DNA of 9,637 bases from JAYEHL01 sp041653935 (GTDB lineage Bacteria; Chloroflexota; Dehalococcoidia; E44-bin15): assembly GCA_041653935.1 (NCBI GenBank), contig JBAZEO010000079.1, positions 1 to 9,637 on the forward strand, read 5' to 3'. The position numbers and the translations under genes are program-made. Shown piece by piece: positions 1-6,177 of this stretch. Within the stretch, counting starts at the first letter, position 1; each line of letters begins with the position of its first letter. The notes under the pieces were generated by a model. The model ran no database searches and was not told where the DNA came from. It saw only the letters and a list, made by a program, of their open reading frames with translations.

Positions 1-104
1 GGCTGCCGGATCGGACTGTGGGTTGGCTGGACCAAAGGAGGGGGAGTTTTGGATCTGCCTCTTTGCTCGCTTCGTGTATGTGTGGGGATACACGCCATTT
101 TCGC

Positions 105-120
105 GCAATGCGCGCATTGC
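105..120. repeat. 16-bp perfect palindrome
   Basis: The sequence GCAATGCGCGCATTGC equals its own reverse complement over all 16 bases. It has no spacer, so it is better suited to binding a dimeric protein than to forming an RNA hairpin. It lies in the gene-poor left end, upstream of the primase-like remnant. No function can be assigned from the sequence; a binding site for a plasmid or phage regulator is one possibility. Confidence 0.4.
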
Positions 121-282
121 CTCATGTCTTTTAGGTCTTCTTCAGGATTTCTTAACGTGCATTCATCCTGTCGATGATTGTTTTCATGCCGCTGTTTCGA
201 GTTCCTGCCGAAACTAATCCAGAGGGGGTGCAGGCGGATGCCCATGTGGTCATTGAAGCGTTCGGGAAGAACGAGTACGTGA

Positions 283-654
283 TGCGGGTGTGCTGGATTA
301 TCGATTGCGATTGCCGGGCTGGTGCAGCCCCGGAAAGTCTCACAGGCAACGATAACCCTGCGGACGGTGAGCGATACGGCAGGGCTGTTCCTTGCGACGG
401 AGTGTGTGTTTGAGGCGGGAGCAGGATTATCGAGGTCCGCGTTCCGGGAGATATTCGAGAAGTGGTGTGAGGAAGAGGGGATACGAAGAGTACCTTCGGG
501 TAAGAGTGTGGTGGATGTGCTGAGGGAGCGGGGAGTTGTTGACGGCGGTCGGATTAACTCTGACCGGTTCTTGTCAGGTGTCCGGTGGAAGACTATTGTT
601 GAGATGGATGCCTCTGAGCGCAGCAGGGGATTCCAGGAATTACTGGTCACATGA
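283..654 (+). pseudogene. C-terminal remnant of a P4/D5-type primase-helicase
   Basis: The frame is open from just after a TGA at 280-282 to the stop at 652-654; the first usable start is a GTG at 322, giving about 110 residues. The order of features resembles the C-terminal end of phage/plasmid P4-type primases (D5-like helicases). There is a short AGLVQPRKV stretch, then a D...GLFLATECVFE segment, then a winged-helix-like block with FEKWCEEEGI, and finally VRWK. In those families this follows the helicase core and acts in replication of a mobile element. No helicase core is visible in any frame between 1 and 280, and the upstream match seems to change frame near 300, so this is read as a truncated, frameshifted relic. 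It could instead be a small free-standing DNA-binding protein starting at 322. The family match is from memory of motif spacing, not a search. Confidence 0.42.
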
Positions 655-1195
655 GTTCTTCATGAAAGTTGTGTCACTTGTGACACATTGTACCCTATTT
701 CCGGAAAGTCCTTCGTGAAAATTGTACAAGAAAAAAGATCCGGAAATGACCCTCAATGTGACACAAGTGACACGAAAAAAATCCGGGTGCTCTGCTGGTG
801 CTGCTGCGTAAACAGATGAGGGAGCTCATGCGAGTTTGTGCACGGAGTGTTATGGGCAGCTGGTGAGAGTGGGGGATGTGTGAGGGTCTTACGCTCATCG
901 GGACTTTGCCCCTCGCTGCGTGGGTTAACCTCCTCCAAAATATAAACTAAGATCAAACACTTCTGAAAATACTCACAACAGCGCGGAGGGCTCGACAGAA
1001 GGATCGGCATGACGCCCGGCGGGTTTGTAAGATATGCTACATAGCGTCGGTGAGGGTTGGGCAGATGGGTTCGGTCACGATGCCATCGATTGTGGATGTT
1101 TCGCGGATGAGCCAGGTGACCAGTTTTAGATGAGCGAATAGAGTGATCGGTAGAAATTTGATCATCTGTTTCATGTTGTTTTTGGGATTGCCTCT
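655..1195. other. Gene-poor stretch between the primase remnant and the cyclase-like gene
   Basis: Apart from the repeat block, no convincing gene is seen. A minus-strand frame from an ATG at 1174 to a stop at 1037 would give 45 residues with codon use similar to the GC-rich genes of this window (segment KLVTWLIRETSTIDGIV). It has no recognisable family and only a weak upstream GAGG, so it may be the tail of a lost gene. An AT-rich patch around 937-952 could be a TATA-like element but has no gene at a suitable distance. No tRNA or rRNA signature is visible. Composition shifts sharply to AT-rich just after 1195, marking a probable junction between DNA of different origin. Confidence 0.4.
671..786. 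repeat. Inverted-repeat and iteron-like block
   Basis: Two 20-bp arms, 671-690 and 754-773, are reverse complements of each other with one mismatch and are separated by 63 bases. The left arm is itself a hyphenated palindrome, GTGTCAC-TT-GTGACAC (671-686), whereas the right arm holds GTGACAC-AA-GTGACAC as a direct repeat. Smaller elements recur inside the block: ATTGTAC at 687-693 and 721-727, and CCGGAAA at 701-707 and 740-746. This density of short repeats just downstream of a primase-like remnant is typical of plasmid or phage replication origins and operators. It could also form a large stem-loop acting as a terminator. No direct evidence separates these options. Confidence 0.5.
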
Positions 1196-1260
1196 TTGCA
1201 ATTCAATTCTCATATTGTCAAGGTTAATCTGACAAGATCCACTAACATAACGCAATGCAA

Positions 1261-1270
1261 AATTATATTA
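1261..1270 (+). promoter_or_regulatory. Archaeal TATA-like box for the cyclase-like gene
   Basis: AATTATATTA is centred about 26 bases before the ATG at 1292. Archaeal transcription usually starts about 25-30 bases downstream of the centre of the TATA box, so the transcript would begin at or next to the start codon. No good Shine-Dalgarno sequence precedes that ATG. Both points fit a leaderless or nearly leaderless mRNA. The background here is AT-rich, so a chance match is possible. Confidence 0.4.
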
Positions 1271-1291
1271 AATCTAGGTTTAATCTTGCTT

Positions 1292-2215
1292 ATGCATCAA
1301 GAAAATCTAAATTTTACTGATAAAGTATCTGAACCACCATCAACAATATCGAGAAAAAAAATTTCAGGTTTTTTTGCCCTTTTTGATATACTTGGATTTA
1401 AGGAAATACTCAACAATAACGATTTGGAGTATCTTGAGAACATTATTGCGAATTTACTTGATACTCTGGATTCCAAAGCGGTCACGATAGGAGGACAAGA
1501 TCCCAATCAAGAACTCTCTCTAGGGAAAACCGGTTCCATTGTTTTTTCAGATACAATTATTCTCTATGAAGATGCGAGACAAATGATGGATGGAACAATT
1601 CCCTATCTTGGACCATCTATCATTCCAAAATCTTCAATCCTGTTAAGACTCGCATTTGAGGCGGGGATACCCCTTCGTGGGGCAATCAGTTATGGGGATT
1701 ATTTGATTTCCAAAAATTATTTTTTAGGAAAACCAATAGTAGAAGCATATTTGGCTGAACAAAATTGTAATTGGTCGGGTGCAATATTATGTGAATCTGC
1801 TGTGGAAGTAATGAAAAAACAGAATTTCCGATCTGGATTTTTTTACGGCATTAAAGTTCCACCGTTAAATCCGTTTGATAAAAATTTGATTATTAATTTC
1901 CCCGCCAATTCAATACTATTTACAGAACCAACCTCGTTATTTAAGGAAAAATTTTCCAATCAATCAAAAGATTATTTTGCTCTTCGTTGGGATGATTTGA
2001 TTAAAAAGATATATTTGTTGAAGGATAAACCGGACTTAACATTAGACAGTAGAGATATGATTGAAAAACGGATCGAGGAACAGTTTTATTGCCATAATAA
2101 ACAACCAAAAGAAAAAAAAGAGATTGAAAAGGTTGAAACAAAAATTCGAAATACCGTTGATTTTACCTTTGGCTTTCGGGGAATTCCGATAGATTGGGGA
2201 TTGGGATATAAATAA
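1292..2215 (+). CDS. Nucleotidyl-cyclase-like (class III fold) protein, orphan
   Basis: A 307-residue protein if translation starts at the ATG at 1292; a longer frame from a TTG at 1196 is less likely because the added N-terminus is unstructured and a TATA-like box lies inside it. Four blocks match the layout of class III adenylate/guanylate cyclase domains: FDILGFKEI (31-39), with D32 placed like the first metal-binding aspartate; FSDTIILY (85-92), with D87 like the second; RGAISYGDY (129-137); and GKPIVEAYLAEQ (146-157), like the region before the nucleotide-binding helix. Such proteins occur widely as uncharacterised, often defence-associated genes; whether they make a cyclic nucleotide is not known from this sequence. 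A lysine/glutamate-rich, probably helical stretch sits near residues 270-285. The gene is very AT-rich (17 of 60 bases are G or C at 2101-2160), unlike the operon that follows, which points to recent transfer. No neighbouring cyclic-nucleotide effector is visible. Confidence 0.6.
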   Translation: MHQENLNFTDKVSEPPSTISRKKISGFFALFDILGFKEILNNNDLEYLENIIANLLDTLDSKAVTIGGQDPNQELSLGKTGSIVFSDTIILYEDARQMMDGTIPYLGPSIIPKSSILLRLAFEAGIPLRGAISYGDYLISKNYFLGKPIVEAYLAEQNCNWSGAILCESAVEVMKKQNFRSGFFYGIKVPPLNPFDKNLIINFPANSILFTEPTSLFKEKFSNQSKDYFALRWDDLIKKIYLLKDKPDLTLDSRDMIEKRIEEQFYCHNKQPKEKKEIEKVETKIRNTVDFTFGFRGIPIDWGLGYK

Positions 2216-2392
2216 GATTCATAAATTTCGGCAGGTATACTTTCATGATAACACATGATTTTCTGTATTATAGAGAAGAGAACGACATTCCGCATCTTTT
2301 TCACTCAAACTTGGAATAATTTACTGGTGAGATAGGGTCTGTTAAACAATTACCAAAAAAATCGTCACATCGAAAAGGGAACACAACGAAAC

Positions 2393-2409
2393 AAAATTTT
2401 AATAAAAAA
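2393..2409 (+). promoter_or_regulatory. Candidate promoter of the restriction-modification operon
   Basis: The 283-bp gap 2216-2498 contains no gene. It holds an AT-only run (AAAATTTTAATAAAAAA) that could serve as a TATA box, which would place transcription start near 2425-2430 and give a leader of about 70 bases. The whole gap is AT-rich, so other positions are possible. As the next four genes follow without room for promoters, this gap is the most likely site of transcription start for all five. Confidence 0.3.
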
Positions 2410-2475
2410 GATGGTGTGAATGCCCTCTTCCCAAATTTCGTTCCACAACCCTTAACCTTCACAAACCCCCATATC

Positions 2476-2490
2476 CAGATATCTGAGAGG
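2476..2490 (+). promoter_or_regulatory. Palindrome joined to the ribosome binding site of the methyltransferase gene
   Basis: GAGAGG at 2485-2490 lies 8 bases before the ATG at 2499 and supports that start. The ten bases directly before and overlapping it, CAGATATCTG (2476-2485), are a perfect palindrome sharing one base with the binding site. A protein bound there could block translation or transcription elongation, but a ten-base palindrome can also arise by chance. Confidence 0.4.
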
Positions 2491-2498
2491 GAACGCAC

Positions 2499-5111
2499 AT
2501 GCCGAGGGGACGAAAACCAAAAGCCGCAGCACAACCGGAAGAGCCAAAACCTATAACCACAGACACCCGCCCCCCGACCGTTACCAAACCCCCAGTACAA
2601 AAATCCATGCCAGTTAAAACCGAAGAGAAGAAAAAGATCGAACAGTACGAGCACAAGGACAAAACCCGGTGCAACAATCCCCCCGTCGGACTCGTCCGCC
2701 CCGAGACAGATCCTGAAGGTGAGAAGAAAACCTACCAATACGATCCTCATCTCGACCCGCAACTCCAATGGGCAGGCAAGGCAGAACACACATCTTTTGA
2801 TATCCCTACCGTTTCTCTCCACGTCCACGAACGCATTGATCCCCGTACCATCATCAGCGCCGTAAAGAAACGGAACGGCGGTGAGCGGCAGATCTCCCTC
2901 TTCGAATTTTCCGGTGAGAACCCGCCCATACGGGAAGCCATCGAGTTCTACAAGCACAAGCACAACTGGTCCAACCGTCTCATCGCGGGCGACTCGCTCC
3001 TCGTGATGAACTCCCTCGTCGCGAAGGAAGGCATGGCGGGCAAGGTGCAGATGATCTACATCGATCCACCGTATGGAATCAAGTACGGTTCCAACTTCCA
3101 GCCGTTCGTGAACAAGCGGGACGTGAAAGACGGCAAAGACGAAGACCTGACGCAGGAGCCGGAGATGATCAAGGCGTTCCGGGATACGTGGGAGCTCGGC
3201 ATCCATTCATATCTCACGTACCTGCGGGATCGGTTGTTATTGGCACGGGAACTGCTGACCGAGAGCGGCAGCGTGTTCGTGCAGATTTCGGATGAGAACG
3301 TGCACCATGTCCGGGAGATTCTGGATGAGGTTTTTGGGAAAGAAAATTTTGTAAGCCTTATTATATTCCGTAAAAAAACCATGCCTCTAGGGTCAAAAAC
3401 GCTTGAAAGTATGACCGATTTTTTAGTATGGTATGCAAAAAACAATCAATCTCTAAAAGTAAGACAATTATTCAAAAACCTTGAGATTCGAGGAGATTCT
3501 CATTGGTCTTGGGTTGAATTATCAGATGGAATCCGAAGAAAAATAATCCCAGATGAGCGTCAAGGGGAAATTCCCTCCAACGCCAAAATATTTCAATTAA
3601 TCTCTCTGTATCCCCCTTCATTTTCTGCAGAGTCTGTTTATGAGATTGAAGTTGATGGACGAAAATACCGTCCAAGACCCGGGGCATGTTGGATTACTGG
3701 TCCAGAGGGGTTCAAACGATTAAATGAAAATCATCGATTGATGAAAGAGGGGGAGGTCTTGAGATATGTACTCTATGCGCAGGATTTCCCTTGGTCTAAA
3801 ATTACTTCGATATGGTTGGACACTCAAGGCGCACCAAATAAAATCTATGCAGTACAGACTTCAGAAAAAGTCATATCGCGTTGCCTAATCATGACTACTG
3901 ATCCCGGCGATCTCGTCCTTGATCCTACGTGCGGTTCCGGTACAACTGCATATGTCGCAGAACAATGGGGGCGACGCTGGATCACCTGCGACACCTCCCG
4001 CGTTGCGGTCACACTCGCCAAGCAGCGGATAATGACCTCGCTGTTCGATTACTATGAACTCCAGCATCCAGAGGAAGGGGTGAGTAGCGGATTCCGGTAC
4101 AAGACCGTGCCGCACGTCACACTCAAATCCATCGCCAACAATGAGCCCGCATCCACGGAAACCCTGTACGATCAGCCTACCATCGACAAATCCCGCGTCC
4201 GGGTAACCGGTCCCTTCACCGTGGAAGCAGTCCCCTCGCCTACGGTCAAACCGCTCACAGAAATCGAAGCAGAGATCCCGGCAGATGAATCCGTTGCCCG
4301 GAGCGGCGAAACCCTGCGCCAGTCCGAATGGCGCGACGAACTCCTCCGCACCGGTATCCGGGGCAAAGGTGGGCAGAAGATTGAGTTTACCCGGGTCGAA
4401 CCCCTCGCGGGAACCCGCTGGCTCCATGCCGAAGCAGCGACCAAAGAGACCGCATCGCAGCGAGTCGTCCTCTCCTTCGGACCCGAACACGCCCCGCTCG
4501 AACAGAAGCAGGTCGCGCGTGCCATCGAAGAAGCCCAGAAACTCGTACCGCTCCCAACCATCGTCCTCTTTGTTGCATTCCAGTTTGATCCAGAAGCAGC
4601 CAAGGACATTGATGAAACCAACTGGAAGGGAGTCAACCTCCTCAAAGTCCAGATGAACGCAGATCTCCTCACCGATGATCTGAAAAAGAAGCGGGTCACA
4701 AATGAAAGTTTCTGGCTGATCGGTCAGCCCGATGTCCGGGTCGATACAATCACGGAGGGCAGCGACAAAGGCAAATACCGTGTCGAAGTCCTCGGCTTCG
4801 ACTATTACGACACCAAGAACGGCACGGTAATTTCCGGAGGAGCCCATAACATTGCTGTCTGGATGCTCGACACTGATTACGACGGGCGCAGCCTGTACCC
4901 CAAACAGGTCTTCTTCCCCTTGGCAGATGAGAAGAGCGGCTGGTCACGCCTCGCAAAAAATCTCAAAGCAGAAATTGACGAAGAACTCATCGAAGCCTAT
5001 CACGGCACGACATCGTTGCCCTTCCATCCGGGAACCTATAAGCGGATAGCAGTCAAGATCGTTGATGACAGGGGCATTGAAAGCTTAAAAATTGTGGAGC
5101 TGGGCGAATGA
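2499..5111 (+). CDS. Type III-like Mod: beta-class DNA-adenine methyltransferase
   Basis: An 870-residue protein predicted to transfer a methyl group from S-adenosylmethionine to adenine in the system's target site, protecting host DNA from the partner nuclease. Residues 1-60 are rich in Pro, Lys and Glu and probably disordered. The segment LIAGDSLLVMNSL near 165-178 is followed by the catalytic DPPY (189-192) in MIYIDPPYGIKYG. A target-recognition region spans about 280-465, and the cofactor-binding motif DPTCGSGTT is at 475-483. The order catalytic motif, recognition region, cofactor motif is that of beta-class amino-methyltransferases such as Type III Mod subunits. About 385 residues follow the cofactor motif, so the protein is longer than classic Mod (about 650); this tail probably contacts Res. 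Bases of about 3340-3900 are AT-rich compared with the flanks. The stop overlaps the next gene's ATG by 4 bases (ATGA). A solitary or BREX-type enzyme is less likely given the neighbours. Confidence 0.9.
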   Translation: MPRGRKPKAAAQPEEPKPITTDTRPPTVTKPPVQKSMPVKTEEKKKIEQYEHKDKTRCNNPPVGLVRPETDPEGEKKTYQYDPHLDPQLQWAGKAEHTSFDIPTVSLHVHERIDPRTIISAVKKRNGGERQISLFEFSGENPPIREAIEFYKHKHNWSNRLIAGDSLLVMNSLVAKEGMAGKVQMIYIDPPYGIKYGSNFQPFVNKRDVKDGKDEDLTQEPEMIKAFRDTWELGIHSYLTYLRDRLLLARELLTESGSVFVQISDENVHHVREILDEVFGKENFVSLIIFRKKTMPLGSKTLESMTDFLVWYAKNNQSLKVRQLFKNLEIRGDSHWSWVELSDGIRRKIIPDERQGEIPSNAKIFQLISLYPPSFSAESVYEIEVDGRKYRPRPGACWITGPEGFKRLNENHRLMKEGEVLRYVLYAQDFPWSKITSIWLDTQGAPNKIYAVQTSEKVISRCLIMTTDPGDLVLDPTCGSGTTAYVAEQWGRRWITCDTSRVAVTLAKQRIMTSLFDYYELQHPEEGVSSGFRYKTVPHVTLKSIANNEPASTETLYDQPTIDKSRVRVTGPFTVEAVPSPTVKPLTEIEAEIPADESVARSGETLRQSEWRDELLRTGIRGKGGQKIEFTRVEPLAGTRWLHAEAATKETASQRVVLSFGPEHAPLEQKQVARAIEEAQKLVPLPTIVLFVAFQFDPEAAKDIDETNWKGVNLLKVQMNADLLTDDLKKKRVTNESFWLIGQPDVRVDTITEGSDKGKYRVEVLGFDYYDTKNGTVISGGAHNIAVWMLDTDYDGRSLYPKQVFFPLADEKSGWSRLAKNLKAEIDEELIEAYHGTTSLPFHPGTYKRIAVKIVDDRGIESLKIVELGE

Positions 5112-5536
5112 AAAGCGCAGAAACCAAAATGAAGAATGACATGGACGAGATCATCCGCCGGATTGTAGATGTTGCCCGCCCGGAACAGCTCATCCTCTTC
5201 GGCTCCGCTGCACGCGGCATGACAAACCCGCACAGCGATCTGGACTTTCTTGTGGTAAAAGCTGGCAGGTACAACTCACGAAAAGTCGCAGAAGCGATCT
5301 ATATGCGGATGCGGGGCATCGTACAGGCAATCGACCTTGTTGTCGTCACCCCAAAACAAGTAGAAGATTACAGGAACTCACCGTTCAGTGTTGTGTATCC
5401 AGCAATGAGGGAAGGGAGAGTAGTGTATGAAAAGAAAAGCGGTCGCCGAATAACCCGCAGAAAGGATCCTACGGTGAGGAGAGGAGCAGATCAGATGATC
5501 CGAAATACCAGAATACAGACCGTGGAGACTGGATAA
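5108..5536 (+). CDS. MNT-family nucleotidyltransferase (first copy)
   Basis: A 142-residue protein of the minimal nucleotidyltransferase (pol-beta-like) superfamily. The active-site signature is clear: FGSAARG (31-37), then D44 and D46 in HSDLDF, and a third carboxylate D76 in AIDLVVV. Family members transfer a nucleotide, often AMP, to a protein or small molecule. Those encoded beside HEPN genes usually act as antitoxins. The start is supported by GGAG about 7 bases upstream and by a 4-base overlap with the methyltransferase gene, implying coupled translation. The conserved domain seems to end near residue 108 (EGRVVYE); the last 34 residues are Arg/Thr-rich and do not look like a normal family ending. 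The protein type usually has its own HEPN partner immediately downstream, which is absent here; a nine-codon frame MKRKAVAE plus stop at 5427-5453 might be what remains of one. It may instead serve the HEPN two genes downstream. Confidence 0.8.
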   Translation: MKSAETKMKNDMDEIIRRIVDVARPEQLILFGSAARGMTNPHSDLDFLVVKAGRYNSRKVAEAIYMRMRGIVQAIDLVVVTPKQVEDYRNSPFSVVYPAMREGRVVYEKKSGRRITRRKDPTVRRGADQMIRNTRIQTVETG

Positions 5537-5537
5537 C

Positions 5538-5849
5538 ATGAACCCGCTCATCCGGAACCGGAAAAAGGAGATTGAGAAGTTCTGCCAGGCATGGAACGTG
5601 CAGGAATTCCAGGTATTCGGCTCTGTCACGACGAACAATTTCCGCCCGGACAGCGACATCGATATTATCGTGGATTTTAAGCCAGGTTCGGTGCACACCC
5701 TTATTGATCTCGCAAAGATGGAAGAAGAACTCGAACGCATCTTCAACCGGCGCATCGATCTCATCACCCGACGGGCAATCGAACAGAGCCGGAACCCCAT
5801 CCGAAAGAAAGCAATACTCTCAACCATGGAGCAGGTCTATGTCGCGTGA
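5538..5849 (+). CDS. MntA-like nucleotidyltransferase antitoxin (second copy)
   Basis: A 103-residue minimal nucleotidyltransferase. It carries VFGSV (26-30), D40 and D42 in the PDSDIDIIVDF segment, and a third acidic residue, D74 in RRIDLIT. The usual basic residue and glycine after the GS pair (GSxxRG) are replaced by Thr-Asn (GSVTTNN), a departure worth noting. In characterised MntA-HepT pairs, the nucleotidyltransferase neutralises the HEPN RNase by attaching AMP to a tyrosine in its active-site motif; this role is inferred here from family and from the overlapping HEPN gene. GGAG lies 10 bases before the ATG, the previous stop is one base upstream, and the end overlaps the HEPN start by 11 bases. 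Sequence similarity to the first copy is low outside the active site, so this is a distinct subfamily and not a recent duplication. Confidence 0.85.
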   Translation: MNPLIRNRKKEIEKFCQAWNVQEFQVFGSVTTNNFRPDSDIDIIVDFKPGSVHTLIDLAKMEEELERIFNRRIDLITRRAIEQSRNPIRKKAILSTMEQVYVA

Positions 5850-6177
5850 TGACGCCTACCTCCTCGATATCTTGATCATGGCAAAGGATGCACGTGAGTT
5901 CACGAAGAACCATACCCATGAATCGTTCATCGCCGATCGCCAGTGCCAGTACGCGGTCATCAGGTGTCTTGAAATAATCGGGGAAGTCTCAAAACGGCTT
6001 ACCCCGGAAACAACCGCCCGATACTCATCGGTCGAGTGGTCTGCCATGGCACGGATGCGGGACATGCTCATCCACTCCTATGGCAAAATTGACCTTGATG
6101 ATATCTGGGACACCGTCAACCGGGACATTCCCCTGCTCATCACGATCCTTGAACCATCAGTTCAGCTGGGTGTGTGA
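5839..6177 (+). CDS. HepT-like HEPN (DUF86) RNase toxin
   Basis: A 112-residue all-helical protein of the HepT/DUF86 branch of HEPN proteins, which cut RNA as dimers. The signature RX4HXY is present as R74-DMLI-H79-S-Y81 (RDMLIHSY); R74 and H79 are the predicted catalytic residues, and Y81 matches the tyrosine that MntA enzymes AMPylate. Most relatives have Asn after the arginine, here Asp. The upstream helices include AVIRCLEIIGEVSKRL (39-54), typical of this family. The ATG at 5839 is chosen because GGAG lies 7 bases upstream, at 5828-5831, and it gives the family's normal length; the same frame stays open further upstream only as a shadow of the preceding gene. The stop at 6175-6177 directly abuts the helicase ATG. 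Probably toxin to the preceding nucleotidyltransferase; a non-enzymatic RNA-binding role cannot be excluded. Confidence 0.87.
   Translation: MSRDDAYLLDILIMAKDAREFTKNHTHESFIADRQCQYAVIRCLEIIGEVSKRLTPETTARYSSVEWSAMARMRDMLIHSYGKIDLDDIWDTVNRDIPLLITILEPSVQLGV

Noticed and set aside
23..217. Short + strand open frame at the left end
   Set aside because: Translation is Cys/Phe-rich without domain signs, and competing frames of similar length exist in the same stretch.
753..1010. 85-codon minus-strand open frame over the repeat block
   Set aside because: Its Ser/Pro/His/Gln-rich translation looks non-coding and it crosses the inverted-repeat arm.
1037..1174. Possible 45-residue minus-strand gene
   Set aside because: Codon use is host-like but there is no family match that I recognise, only a weak ribosome site and no promoter; kept only as possible debris.
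2301..3206. Minus-strand open frame of 301 codons opposite the methyltransferase gene
   Set aside because: It lies antisense to clear methyltransferase coding sequence with DPPY in the expected place; its translation is Phe/Val/Leu/Gly-rich in a way typical of a reverse-strand shadow, with no recognisable domain.
3885..4847. Minus-strand open frame of 320 codons opposite the C-terminal part of the methyltransferase
   Set aside because: Shadow of a GC-rich coding strand: low-complexity Gly/Phe/Asp-rich translation and no family motif.
5572..5838. N-terminal extension of the HEPN frame into the preceding nucleotidyltransferase gene
   Set aside because: The translation of this part is Ser/Arg-rich out-of-frame sequence of the MNT gene; the ATG at 5839 has a GGAG site and gives the normal HEPN length.
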